Assembly: GCA_947683625.1 (NCBI GenBank)
Contig: CANTUR010000145.1
Span: 1,071,501-1,135,500 of the forward strand
Length of the DNA: 64,000 nt
From: Mallotus nudiflorus
Lineage: Eukaryota > Streptophyta > Magnoliopsida > Malpighiales > Euphorbiaceae
Reading direction: 5' to 3'
Shown one piece after another: positions 24,842 through 36,513 of this stretch. The notes below the pieces were generated by a model that saw nothing but the letters and a program-made list of their open reading frames with translations, was not told where the DNA came from and did no database searches. Position 1 is the first letter of the stretch. Each line of letters opens with the position of its first letter. The translations under genes were made by a program, and so were the position numbers.

Positions 24842-26881
24842 TGTAAACGATGAGGTTTAGCGCGCATCTATGATTTTAGCAATCGTGATACTATTTAAGC
24901 TTAGGGCTCCAGAGAATACACTAACCATTATCACAAAGACATGGCATGGAGATGAGGAGTCACCATGCAGGGTAATAAACGGGAAAATTTATTTTGGTGG
25001 TACTTGATTTTCTAAAAGAAAAGTAGTACCATAACCAGGAGATTTTGGGAATGGAATACTAACTTTTTTTAATCTTGTGTTCATTTAGAAGTACTTTGTG
25101 AATTGTTATTTTATTCTCTATATACACATAACTTTATTGAACCGTAATTAAACATCCATTTAGCCCTAAAGTAAACTAGTCATAAAACTGCATGTAAAAA
25201 AATGCATACAAAGCACATCGTCCTTAGGTATAAACTATGTTAATTTTATTTTAAAGTTTAGCTAATTCTACATTTTTATTTACAAGTGAAATTAACTAAA
25301 GTTGGTCCTACATGTTAATAAATGAGCCTAAGTCTATTAATTTTAATTTTAAAAGTGGGTTTAAATCAATAAATTATTAAGTATTTAAATTAGTGGGCCT
25401 AATTCTACATGTTTTAATTCTAGATAAAAAAAATGGGCCTAAGTCTAAATTAACCTAAATGGGCGTAAATTGATTTTAAAATTAAGCTTAAAAAACCAAT
25501 TAAAAGCCTATTTATTAAATGAGTTAGAGCTTAAATGTGGGTTTTGGGCCCAATACATATAAAAATCAATATACAGGCCTAAAAACATTTAAAAAAAAAT
25601 CAAAACAATCAAATGAAAAAGATCAAACATGCAATTAATTTGTTTCTTCTAAAAAAACCTAATTTTAATTAACATACAACCTAAATTAATCTACTGCCTT
25701 CATTGATTTTAATTAGAGTTTACCAAATTGAACATAATTTACTAATTAATTTTTTAAGAATAAGATAAAACTTGACTTTTCATTATTCCTAATATCGAGA
25801 CTATTACAAGATCTACCAAAAATAATAAAGAAAATAAAATTAAAATTACAACCTTAAAAAATAAATTAAAAAAATTAAAAAACCAAAAAAATAAGATAAA
25901 CTAAATAGAATAAGATAAAAATTAAATCAGAATCTTTGACTTTTGCCCTTATTTATGTATTCTCCATGGGTTTTCTTGGTTTAATAAGGTGTTCACCCTC
26001 GGAAACATGAAACATAAAGAATCAAAAAGGAAAAAAAGATTAAAATTAATAAAGAAAGAAAATAAAATAATGAAAATTAAACAAAACAAACACATAAATA
26101 ATAAAATAATATAAAAGAAATAATTAATAAATAAGAAAGGAGTAGGAGAGTGATGTTATGCAGATGCTGTTTGAATGCCTATCAGAATGAGATTTCACCA
26201 TTTTTTAAGAAAATGGCCTTTGTATTTTCTTGATGTATGGACTTTGAAAAGAATGTTTTTTTTAAAAAGGGTTTTTTTCTTTCTTTCTTTTCTTTTCTCT
26301 TTTTTTCTCTCTGTATTTTTTCAATCAACTCTTTTTTGCAGTTGCTATTAGGATTTTCTCTTTTTTCTCTCTTTATGCAGTCTCCCCCTCTCTTTTTTTT
26401 CTTCTTGCCAAACTTTTCTTTTTAGATCTCATTCTAACCTTAACTAACGTGATCATAGGAGAGGCATCTATGATCCTCCCTCTCAAAACAAATAGGATAA
26501 GAATTTTAATTTCAAAAAATTATACATGTAAGAGACGTGTACTGAACAGATAAATAACAAAATTAATTCATTTATTAAAAATAAATTTAATGTGAACTAA
26601 TCATAATTAAAAAAAATCAAGAAAATAATTTTTTCTGAAATTTTAGTGCCTTGGCATTATAGAATGTCAATCGACATTGTGTAATGTTGATCGCCATTAT
26701 GCATATTTTCAAATATACCCCTGCACAATTCAATTTTTACAATTAAACCTAAAAAAATATTTGCAATTTAGTCCTTAAAATCGTAAAACTTAACACTGAA
26801 AGTCAATTTTTGACTAAATTTTCATTATAGAGGCTTTTTTCGCACTTATGCATAAATGCATCATAAAAGTGGGTGCTTATA
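24842..26881 (-). repeat. 3' LTR of the Ogre-like element
   Basis: Starts TGTAAACGATGAGG and ends GTGCTTATA on the plus strand (the end was TGCA/TACA-like before decay). It aligns along its length to 50325-52334. It keeps a ~45-bp GATC-palindrome segment (26655-26695) that the 5' LTR has lost. Pyrimidine-rich text near 26237-26425 gives a spurious ORF. Confidence 0.85.
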
Positions 26882-26896
26882 ATTGCCCCCCTTTAT
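26882..26896 (-). other. Polypurine tract of the Ogre-like element
   Basis: The minus strand reads TAAAGGGGGGCAAT directly before the LTR edge, the expected place for the plus-strand primer. Confidence 0.7.
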
Positions 26897-27039
26897 CGCT
26901 ATTTTCTTGACAAATTATGGTAAAGCAATAGAAGCACACAATTTCTAAGGAAAGAGTTAGGATACTTAATTGTATCCTAATTGATAGATCGATGCTTAAA
27001 TTTCTGTGCAATTTTTAAGCAAGATGCTATGTTTAGTAT

Positions 27040-27640
27040 GCTTCATTATATTTCCTATTGAACGTCCAGTGAGATATATGCAAATGAGTTTCGCTATAGT
27101 CCTTTTAGGACGTTTAACATTTTATGATTTGAGAACATGCTATAGCTTTTGTAAAATGTCAGCAATAATACTATAACTACTGTGTAATGTTTGGTGAACT
27201 GCATTATATTTCCTTTAGGACATCTAGTGACAATGAATTTCATTATATTCTCTATGAGACGTTTAACAAAATATATGTAATGATTCTCGCTATACTCCTT
27301 GTGGGACATTTAGCGATTTATGATTTGAGAACATGCTATAGCTCCATAGAACATTTAGCGATGATACCATAACTACTGTGTAATGTTTGGTGACTGCACT
27401 ATATTCCCTTTGGGACATCTAGTGATAATACATTTCATTATATTCCTTGTGAGATGTTTAATAAAATATATATAATGATTCTCGTTATATTCCTTGTGGG
27501 AGATTTGGTGATTTATATGTAATGATTCTCATTATATTCCTTATAGGAGGTTTAGCGATTTATGATTTAAGAGCATGTTATAGCTCTTGTGGAACATCTA
27601 GCAATGATACCATAACTAATGTGTAGTGTTTGGTAGCTCA
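27040..27640. repeat. Tandem repeats in the 3' untranslated region of the Ogre-like element
   Basis: About three imperfect copies of a ~200-240 bp unit. Each carries a 'tatattcc-tt-gggac-ttt-gcgatttatgatttgagaacatg' block and a 'cataactactgtgtaatgtttggt' block. Within units, ~45-bp subrepeats of the first block recur. Tandem repeats between pol and the 3' LTR are a known trait of Tat-lineage elements. Confidence 0.7.
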
Positions 27641-28439
27641 AAATATTTGAAAATTCATGTTATAACTGCTTTGTAGCATATAAGATATTGAATTTGAAAT
27701 TCATGTTATGACTACTGGGTAGTGCAAAAAAAAATAATATGAAATTTCTGTTATAACTATCATGTAGCATATAACAAAACATATTTAAAAATCCTTGACA
27801 AAAATGATGATGTATGTAAAACGCAAAAGAAATTGAATTCTGTAATTATATTTTGTATTTTGCACTTGATAGAGGATCCAGAATTTTAATACAGACTAAC
27901 TATGTAATTAATAATTTTGTGAATTATTAATTAATTATAATATCCCGAGTTTTTAAATAATTTTAAATTGCATCGGGATATGCAGTGTTAATAATTTTCA
28001 TATATATTTTTGAATTTTTAATTAGTTTATTATTTATTAAAGTCATTTTAATTATCTTAATTATTTTTAAGTCCTTTACGTAAAATTTTTTTAGGAATTT
28101 TATTTTGGGGAAATTAAGACATAAATAAATAAATATTAATTATTTTAGACGATTTTATGAATTTGCATGAGTCCATGCATGATTTTTAAATGTCGAATAA
28201 AAATATACACGTATACATTCATTTAAATTAAATTAGGGTTTATTTAATTTAATTATATTATATTATATAGTTTTAATATTAATTAAGTGTGTATATATGT
28301 ATATATGTGTATATATATTATTAAAATAAGTGTGTGGTGCATATTTATTGTGTATATTATATTATATATTAAAATAATAATGGAGATAGATATATATATA
28401 TATATATATAACTAAAATAAAATTTACAAAAATTACAAT

Positions 28440-28703
28440 CGTGCCATTATCACTTTCTTCTTCCCCCCGGTCGCCCCTTCACCATTTTCGTCACCTGCAA
28501 TGCCATTCTCTTCCCATCAGTGCGCCTCCCCGCTTGCCACCTTCCCTTCCAGCCATTCCCGACATCCAAACCTTCCTTCTCCGGCGTGGTTTGATCGGAT
28601 TTCCTTCAAGTTGTCGAAAGTTGCCGTTAACGCCGATCGATGACTTTTCGGCCATCATTTCGAGCCCCATCGATCTCTATCTTTTCCTTGAGCTCCAGTG
28701 AGT
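28440..28703 (+). promoter_or_regulatory. GC-rich LTR leader island with terminal splice-donor-like site
   Basis: A CT/GC-rich segment follows a TATA-rich stretch (28350-28412). A short ORF (28441-28701) runs through it and ends LFLELQ, its TGA overlapping CAGTGAGTG (28696-28704). The homologous island in the full-length element ends LLLELR/LELW plus the same donor. I read it as a transcript leader; coding of a peptide is possible but weakly supported. Confidence 0.45.
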
Positions 28704-30943
28704 GCATTTTCAAGCTTTGTTTCACTTGAAATGGTCTAGATTTCCCTAGGTTTTGAATTTTCATTTTCAGCCTACTATGGTTTTTGAATTTTTTGAGCTT
28801 TGATTTGGTTGATTCATGCAATCTTCCTTCACAAACATTGATCCTAGTAGCTCAATCTACATGTGGTAATTTTTGTGGAATTTTTGGGAATTATTTTGAT
28901 TTTTGTGAATTTTTGATTATTTTATTAATATTTTCTAATTTTTGAAATTTAATTAATTTAATTATGAAATTGTGTTTTATGGTGTTTATAGGTTTTAAAA
29001 TTAATTTTAGAAATTTATTTGTAATTTTTGTGATTTTTATATAATTATTGTGAATTTATTTAGTTTATGTAATTTTTAGAAAATTAGGTTAATTATGTGT
29101 TTTATTGAAATTAATTGGTTAATTGAGTATATTTGTTGATATTATTGAATTATATGTTGAGAAATTAATTTTTGAGTAATTATTTTATTTTTGGTGAATT
29201 TTTGAATAATTATAGTGAATTTATATAACTAGGGGTATTTTGGTAATTTGACACTAAATTGGCTAAAAATATAATTAAATTGGTTTTAATAATTATTTGA
29301 GATATAAAAATGATTTCTACAAATTATTTAGTATTTTTAACTAATTAAAAATATTTTTTGTAAATTATTTTCAAATTATATATAATATACTATTTTTTTT
29401 AAATAAATGAGTTTTTATCGATTTTTAATTGTTTTAGGCTTAATTGTGTAATTTGGAGTTTTAAAATGTATTTTGATCAATATTTATGAATTTATAAAGA
29501 ATTATCAATTTTAATAATATTTTATTTAAAATCGGGGTTTTATTGTAATTATCGGCTAAATAATTATTTTCAACGTTTTAAATATTTAAATTTGCTATAT
29601 TTTGATCACTCAAGGGCATTTTTGGTATTTCTGGCATTTACATGTGTTCTGTGTATATCTCGTGAATTGTGAGCCTCGATCGGTAGAATTGTAGTTTAGG
29701 AGTCCAACCGAGGGGTTGTGGCTGTGTATTATTGAAGTGTGTTTTCTGTGCAAGATCGGCCCTACTTTTGTAGGGAGATGTTCATTTTGCAGAGGAGATT
29801 CTGTTGAAATTTTGGTAGATTTCTCATAAAATGTGACAACTGGTCTGAGTCTAATTTTGAATTATTGATTGAATCTGTCTATAGTAATCCTAGAAGTATA
29901 GAGTTAGCAGTTATTCTGATGGTTATTATTATTTTATTTTTCTAGCTGCGTCGAGACCGAGGCCTAACGGATCAAGCCTGCTGAGTCAGTTTTGAGGAGC
30001 GCTAACATATGAGTTATTATACTGTATATATATGCGTTGCATATAGGATGCATCACTTAGGGTTTTTCATTTTCATTATATGTTTTTAAAGAGATTTAAA
30101 TGATAATATTTTTGATATATCTAAGGTTGTATTTTTGTATATATGTATATTAAATAATTATGTATGTTATTCTGATATGTGCACATTAAATAATTAGGTT
30201 TAGGTTTGATACATTTTAGTAATATATACATGTTTTAAATGTACACTTAGTCATAATTATTTTATTAAATGATTCAAATACTTTAGGTATAGTTTCAATA
30301 TATTTTAGGTTTATTCTTAAATAATTGCATGCTATATTATGAACCTACACGTAAATTGTTTTTAAGTTTATTTTTGGTATATTTTTGATATATTTCCCAA
30401 ATAAATGCATGTTTTATTATTAATTCAAACCTAACACATTAGTGGTATACTTAGGGTTTAATTGTGATATGCATGCTAGAAAATTAGGTTATTTTGATAT
30501 ATTGTGAATATATGTTAAACCTAAACGCATGTTTTTGTACAAACACATATTTAAATGAATATTTATATATAATTGTTTTATTAAGTGATTTGTGTACTTA
30601 GGATATATTCTTTGTATATTTAGGTAAATTTTTAAGTAAATGCATATTGTATTATTCATACACAATTGTTTTTAACTATATTAATGGTTTACCTTTAGCA
30701 TATTTCACACTTTATTTGATATATATATATGGTTAATTTTACTATCATGAATATTGTTCTACATTAATCATTTTTTGAATGAATTTTTTATTTTAAATGA
30801 AGGATATCAATAGAACGTGCTTCCTAGTGGGCAGCACTAGGACCATGTACATACCGATATGATAGATAAGGGTTGAGTGAGAAATTAATTTTGGTTATTA
30901 TAATTGATTTGATTGATTTAACTAAGATTAATGGTATGTTAGA

Positions 30944-31257
30944 TAGTATGATTGCTGAGCTCGGTTGACCAGGGGTCTCGGGGCCAATCACACTGATAGT
31001 CAGACTGCTGGAGCTCGGTTGACTTAGTGTCTCGGGGCCAGCCTACTGTCCATAATGGAATGAATGATCTATTGGGTTAATTGAGATGTGAGGTAATAGA
31101 TAGTGTGATTGCTGGAGCTTGGTTGATCAAGTGTCTCGGGGCCAATCACACTGACAGCCAGACTGCTGGAGCTCGGTCAACTTAGTGTCTCGGGGCCAGT
31201 CTGCTGTCCAGATTGGAATAAATGTTCTCTTTGGAATCAAGTGAGCCTGTATGGCTA
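30944..31257. repeat. 157-bp tandem duplication carrying two hairpin modules per copy
   Basis: Copy one starts TAGTATGATTGCT at 30944 and copy two starts TAGTGTGATTGCT at 31101. Each contains two constant cores (GCTGGAGCTCGG...GTCTCGGGGCC). The full-length Tekay LTRs have one such pair (9739-9842 and 17977-18079), so the solo LTR has doubled it. Confidence 0.85.
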
Positions 31258-31386
31258 GAGTGATGATGGGGTTGTTTGAGGTTGCTATTATTAGGGTTCT
31301 ATGGATCCTTCATGAATTAAACTAAACGTTTTCTACATTTAGTATATTCATAAAAGCAGAGTTTGGCATTCATGTGAAATATGTGT

Positions 31387-31396
31387 ATATACATAC

Positions 31397-31451
<55 letters not shown>
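31387..31451. repeat. Microsatellite (CATA)n then (TA)n
   Basis: About seven CATA/ATAC units run into a pure TA tract of ~40 bp, inside the solo LTR. Confidence 0.95.
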
Positions 31452-31453
<2 letters not shown>

Positions 31454-31903
31454 AATGCCTGAGTGTTATGGTTTAGATTGCATGTATATATAGTATAATA
31501 ATTTACTCAGTGAGGTCTGACCCCCCTCAATTATTTTTTTCAGGAGATCCTATATCGTCAGACCTTAGTAGTAAAGTTCCTCGCTAGTGTTCTTCGGTCC
31601 CGGCTCTGATTTGTATTCTAGAAACTGCAGTAGTAGTATTGTTGTATCAAAAGAGTATTATTTTGTTTGGATATTAAATACTCTAAGAATTTGTATTTGA
31701 ACATTTTTCAAATGCGTATTTATTTATGAAAGGATTTAGAGTATTTATTTTATATAATGATTTGAAAATTTTTAATTATGTCGTACTTTTTATCTATTTA
31801 TTGTATGATTTTATTTTCTTAGGCTTGCTACGAGTTCCGGATTCGAAAGAATTCCTGTTCCCTAGCGCCGGTTGTGACTCCTAGTTTGGGTCGGGACATT
31901 AAT

Positions 31904-32459
31904 GATATGAACTTCATGAGTGAATTATAGATGGACTAAATTTTAAGGAAGAAATTTGGACTTGAATGCAAGCAAGTTTTGGTGGATCAAAATGGATATT
32001 TTTCATCTTATATACTTCAGTTTTTACATGTCACGTTCTATTTCTCATTCCATTTTCATTTTTTCGTTTCATTTTCCCTTTGTATTGAACATAGACCACA
32101 TAGGGGAGCAGAAATTTCAGTAGATCTGATTATTCTATTTTTGCAAAAAATTATTTATAAAGTTAGCAATTGGAATCAATTTTAGAATACAATTAGTATG
32201 CACATTATTCAAATTATATTAAAAACTGGTTGAAAATGCATGAAATTTTGAAATTAAACCTTGAAAATATGAAAATTTTAGCTCGGATTTTCTATATGTC
32301 CAATCGAACATTTGGAATCTCGATCAGAATTTTGAATTTTGAATTGGCATTATATAATGTTGATTGGCATTATGTAATGTTGATCGGTATTCCATTTTGC
32401 TGATCAAAAAAATTTTTTTTAAGTAATTAATTTTTTTATTCTTGAATTTCTTCTAGTGA
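31904..32459. other. 3' region of the Ogre-like element, noncoding
   Basis: AT-rich, no gene. A GATC/GATT-centred repeat block at 32330-32400 (GGCATTATATAATGTTGATT, GGCATTATGTAATGTTGATC) matches the palindrome segment of the 3' LTR at 26655-26695. Confidence 0.5.
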
Positions 32460-32529
32460 CCGATGAAATTCATGGGTTATTTTCATATAGCTCGAGAACT
32501 ATTTCACGAGCTACCAATGAATGTGGCAC

Positions 32530-34480
32530 AATTGATTTAGGGCTCAAGTTTTAGACAATTCATTGCTACACTTTTGACAGTTTAGGGCTGATCTAACTGC
32601 TATTCTTTACTTGCTTTGATTGAGAGGTGGATGGACACCACCCACACTTTTTACACTCGCACAAGGGAATTGACTATTTCTCCTATGAGCTTTTCTGCCA
32701 TCACTGGGATTGCCTTCGAAGGAACTCTTGTTCCTTTCGACATTAGTTATTACAGTTTTCCTAAAGATGCATGGAGTCAATATGTACGTAACTTGATTGC
32801 ATTCGTCCCAATATGGAAGAATCAAGAAAATGTTATCCTTTCATCTCTAGTCAAGGGATTCAGATGTTTACCCACTACTACTCCCTATCAGATTACTCAA
32901 AAGGCGAGGTGTCTCCTCCTCATACTGTTAAGCATGACTCTTTTCTGTGAGACTGTTCACAAGGTTAACATTGCTTTACTTTGCCCCTTTCATGACTTAG
33001 ATCGAGTTGCTACCCTTGATTGGGGATCTGCTGCATTAGCCTATATTTACTATAGACTGGATATAATCTCTGGAGTTGCTATTATGATGTGTGGCTTTTA
33101 GCATGTCCTGCATGTACGTTCTCTCCCTTTTTTTTTCTTTTTTTCTTTCTTTTTCAGATTTTGAGTATAGAGATCAAGCTGATCTAGGGTTTTGATACTA
33201 TTAGCTCTGACAAGAGTCTCCCTTTAATGCAAAGATGGGGTTCTTCCTATCTGTCTAGCATCAAAAATATTCTTCATACCCATCGTGACTAGATAAACTC
33301 CATTGAGTGGCACATGGTAAGAAAACAAAATCATCAATATCTTATAATGCAAGTTAAACTTAATTAACATAATTTGTAGATTAATTCCGATTAGCTGGAG
33401 GGAGCTAATGATGTATAGAGATATAATCTTATGGCTAGAGTAATAGGTTTTGAGTCCATGAGGATTCTACTCCCTGGATATAGCTGTCAGATGTGGTATC
33501 TGGGGGAGTGAGTATATCGCTGGTCTTCTGGACCTTTATGACGTTGTATTCCTTTTGATATCCCTCCTTCGATGTTATATAGCTCGCACCTGATAGGTTC
33601 AGAGTTGAGGGAGGCCCTACAGGGATTTTTTGCCTTAACTTTTCTTAAGTGATCTCGGCATTACCAGCAGTTAATTCATGAGAACCTCTTGGAGTAGATT
33701 CCTACTGACCATGTTGAGGTAACTTTTAATCATTTCATTTATTCTTTTAGACCCCATAAATTGCTCATTCTTTTTCATAGTTTAAGGAGATTGGTTCCCC
33801 TACTATTGAGGTGATGGGGGAAGAGACAAAGACTACTCAGAGGACTGAGACTGCTCCCAATACTGAGAGATTTGAGCCTAAACCTAGTCATACACATTGT
33901 ACTCAGCACGTTGGGACTAGTCATAAAGGGGCTTCTATTGGTGCTATCCTTGGCGATGCCTCTCTTTTAGATAGGTCTTTGCTTTATTGGTTCCTGCTAT
34001 TTATACTCCAGTTGAGCAGTATATGCACTTTAGCGATGCTTAGCTTTCTAGCTTTTCTCCGGCAAACACTTCTTATATGATTCTATCTGACTTATTTCCT
34101 GCATGATCTATACACTTGACACAGATGTTAATAGAAAATTTTACAAAATAAGTTCCCCAAACTCAAGCAGAGTATTTATACGGTCTTGCTTTGTCTCAGA
34201 GGTTATTTACTATGCAGGTCACAAATAGTTGGCAAGTAAGTATATACATTGAAAAATGCAAAGTGTATGCATGTTATGCATGAAATGTATATGATATGAC
34301 ATTTCCCATATATGCAAAATTATTCCAATGGTCTGAGCGTAAGAATAAGATGCTTCACCGGCAGCTTGAAAACTTTGGCATTAATCCTCATAGTGATAGA
34401 ACTTCATCTATTAGGCCTTTAGATACTTATCAACATGATGACCTAACTGGAGGATGGAGGCTTTAGCCCGATTCGGGAGC
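32530..34480 (+). pseudogene. Antisense ORF with plant mobile domain (PMD-like), broken
   Basis: Transcribed opposite to the Ogre-like element. The longest open part (32616-33101, 161 codons) reads ERWMDTTHTFYTRTRELTIS, then SFSAITGIAFEG and VPFD, and later LDWGSAALAYIYY. This is the fold seen in the plant mobile domain family (aminotransferase-like, PF10536), found in host proteins such as MAIN and in several transposons. Homologous pieces continue after stops: a WGSSYLSS segment near 33230, a SELREALQGFFAL segment near 33600, and a C-terminal piece at 34330-34467 ending GGWRL. Additional antisense ORFs downstream of pol are known in the Tat lineage. The function of the element-borne protein is unknown. 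Confidence 0.7.
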
Positions 34481-34829
34481 TCATGATGACTAATTAGGAC
34501 TATTTTTATTTCTGACTCTCAGTGCGCTTGTATTTAACTATTTCTATAGTACTGTTACTTTATGGATTCTGCACTGTTCTGAATACTGTTATGTATCACT
34601 TGAACTAGTAGCTGCTTTTGAGTAAACTTCTACCATTAAAATCCTTCTAATAATGGGTAATGCTCTTTTAGATTCTATCACCTCATCTTATCTATATTCC
34701 TTGGGCAAATAAAATCCTTTTCTCAAATGGACTCATTTTCCTTTTCTACACAAGGGGCATTATTCCTCATTCTACACTTTCAATCATAACTCAAGCATCT
34801 CTCTAATTGATGAAGAAATTCCTTAAGCA

Positions 34830-36058
34830 CATTGATGGAAATAATTGGAACAATTTTCTCCCTTTTCAATGCAAGTCACTAAAATCCCTTTAGCATTTGA
34901 ATATCAATAACACTTTTGCATCCTACTGTAACTTTTTGGGATGCTAAGGACCACATATTTAGATTCAATGGGCAAGAGTTATGCCTAATGATTGAAGAAT
35001 TTGCTGCTATCTTAGGGTGCTCATTAGACTTAACTGCCATGATTGCTCTTCTTGATTTGACCATGTAATTTTCTAATAAGATAGTAACATTCTTTGATTT
35101 GCCCCGTAGATGACATCTATCTGTATGCTCATAACCTTAGGACCATCAATCTATCTTCTCTGATTACTATTTGTGAAACTAAAATAAGAATAGTGTTGTT
35201 TAGACCATAATCGTTGCTTTTTGTCTTTATACATAGTTTTTGCTAGCTTCATCTCATGGAAATGTTGACAGATAAATTATGTGTATTTAAGAGCAGGTAC
35301 AAGCTAGAGCCAACCCTATGCCTGTTATTCTTGCTAAAAACTATTATAGGGTTGGACTACTTCAGAACTCAAAATCGTCTTTCAGACAGTTTACTTCTCC
35401 TTCAGGTGTGTAACCATAATCTTTTATTATTTTCTTTCTCTTTTATTTGCCTTAACTTTTGCCTAAGTCACCCTTTTGGGTTTTCAAGTTAGTAGGCTTA
35501 CCCTAACTTTTGTCTAAGCTGCCCTTTTAGGTTTTTAATTTAATTGGATTTTTTTTATTTGGCTATAGAAAAGCTGAGTTTACTTATCATTCCTGTCAAC
35601 CCTTTGACTTATCAATCTCATTAGCTACAGTCTCATCTATTGAAGATGAAGGATAAACTTATTATAAACCAATAGGTTGACTGGTTGAGGGGCATTGCAA
35701 ATACTGAGATCATACAGGTTTGCCCTTGGTGGAATTGAAGTTCATAACCATTGAGCTATATGATCATAGTGTTCCTATTCTCGGGCTATGTTTCTCTACC
35801 TTTTTCTCCCCTTCATGTCGTTGCCATTAGTATGGCCACCCACAGTTCATTGTCACTATTTTTACTAACTTTAAAGGCTTCCCTTTTGAGACAGGACTTT
35901 CTAGATAAGGTTAGGAGCTTGTGGCCTTATAGGAACTTCAAACGAAACATGCATTTGAATGCCGATGTGACTACTAATGATAACTATAAAGCTTGGGTTA
36001 TTGTAAAAACTATAGAGCCACCCGGATTTTCTAAGTATAAGAGGACTCAAAAGTTATA
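34830..36058 (+). pseudogene. Second antisense ORF, DUF7745/PMD-like, broken
   Basis: Near 34905-35065 one frame reads TVTFWDAKDHIFRFNG then QELCLMIEEFAAILGCSLDL, the FWDPxxxxFRFGxxELxPTxEEFxxILG signature I associate with retroelement-borne plant mobile-like proteins. Further pieces appear at 35290-35400 (a leucine-rich stretch) and 35751-36058 (QDFLDKVRSLWPYRNF, ending KYKRTQKL), the latter like the C-terminal region of such proteins. Stops, shifts or undetected introns separate the pieces. Two ~57-bp repeats at 35445-35560 lie in one of the gaps, which might be an intron. Family naming is from memory of the motif and is tentative. Confidence 0.5.
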
Positions 36059-36059
36059 A

Positions 36060-36513
36060 AATGAATCACAAAAGAAGAAACCAAGACATATTTAAAGTAA
36101 TGATCTTATAGATCTGGTTTTTTAGGCTTTTCATGCATTATTTTTTTCCTTAAAGTAATTATTCCTTATAATAAAGATAAGATATGCAATATTCAATAAA
36201 AATTTCATTTCAATTTGCTTCATTAATTAGTGCTAAAATGAGTATATTTATTACATAACATAATATAACTCCTATTATTAGCTAGTCATTTCAGATTTTC
36301 TAGCTGAATATTTTCTCTAGCTTTTATTTCCTTAATTTCTACCTAATAAGCCCTTTATGGGTTTTCTAATAAGTGAGATCACCTCTTTTCTTATATTCCC
36401 TAATTTTTTCTTATCAACCCTTTGTGGGTTTTCTGAATAGCAGAAATGTTCTAATTTTTTTCCTGACTAGCCTTTTCAAGTTTTCTAGCCAGTAGACTTT
36501 TATTTCTTTTATA
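36060..36513. repeat. Noncoding spacer with three ~57-bp imperfect repeats
   Basis: Units near 36331, 36391 and 36451 share TAATTT..CCT-A-TAAGCCCTTT-TGGGTTTTCTAA-TAG. Two more units sit at 35445-35560. No coding potential seen. Confidence 0.6.

Larger units (their letters stand above)
27936..31898 (+). repeat. Solo LTR of a Tekay-type chromovirus (3963 bp)
   Basis: Begins TATAATATCCCG (TG decayed to TA) and ends GGGTCGGGACA. It is flanked by perfect TTAAT duplications (27931-27935 and 31899-31903). It is homologous, in opposite orientation, to the LTRs at 9033 and 17271: the shared tail at 31830-31898 (GAATTCCTGTTCCCTAGCGCC), the CTAGTGGGCAGCACTAGG block at 30825, the GC-rich leader at 28440-28700 and the hairpin modules near 31000. 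It has no internal region, so it arose by LTR-LTR recombination after inserting into the 3' region of the Ogre-like element. Confidence 0.92.

Noticed and set aside
26237..26425. 62-codon Phe/Leu-rich ORF resembling a membrane peptide
   Set aside because: It is the translation of a pyrimidine tract in an LTR; the homologous stretch at 51720-51920 is not open.
27040..27640. Regularly spaced repeats as a possible CRISPR array
   Set aside because: Plant nuclear context, imperfect ~200-bp tandem units and no spacer structure; it is an LTR-element 3' tandem repeat.
28441..28701. 86-codon plus-strand ORF as a host gene
   Set aside because: It lies wholly inside a solo LTR at the position of the LTR leader, with only its last residues resembling those in the other LTRs.
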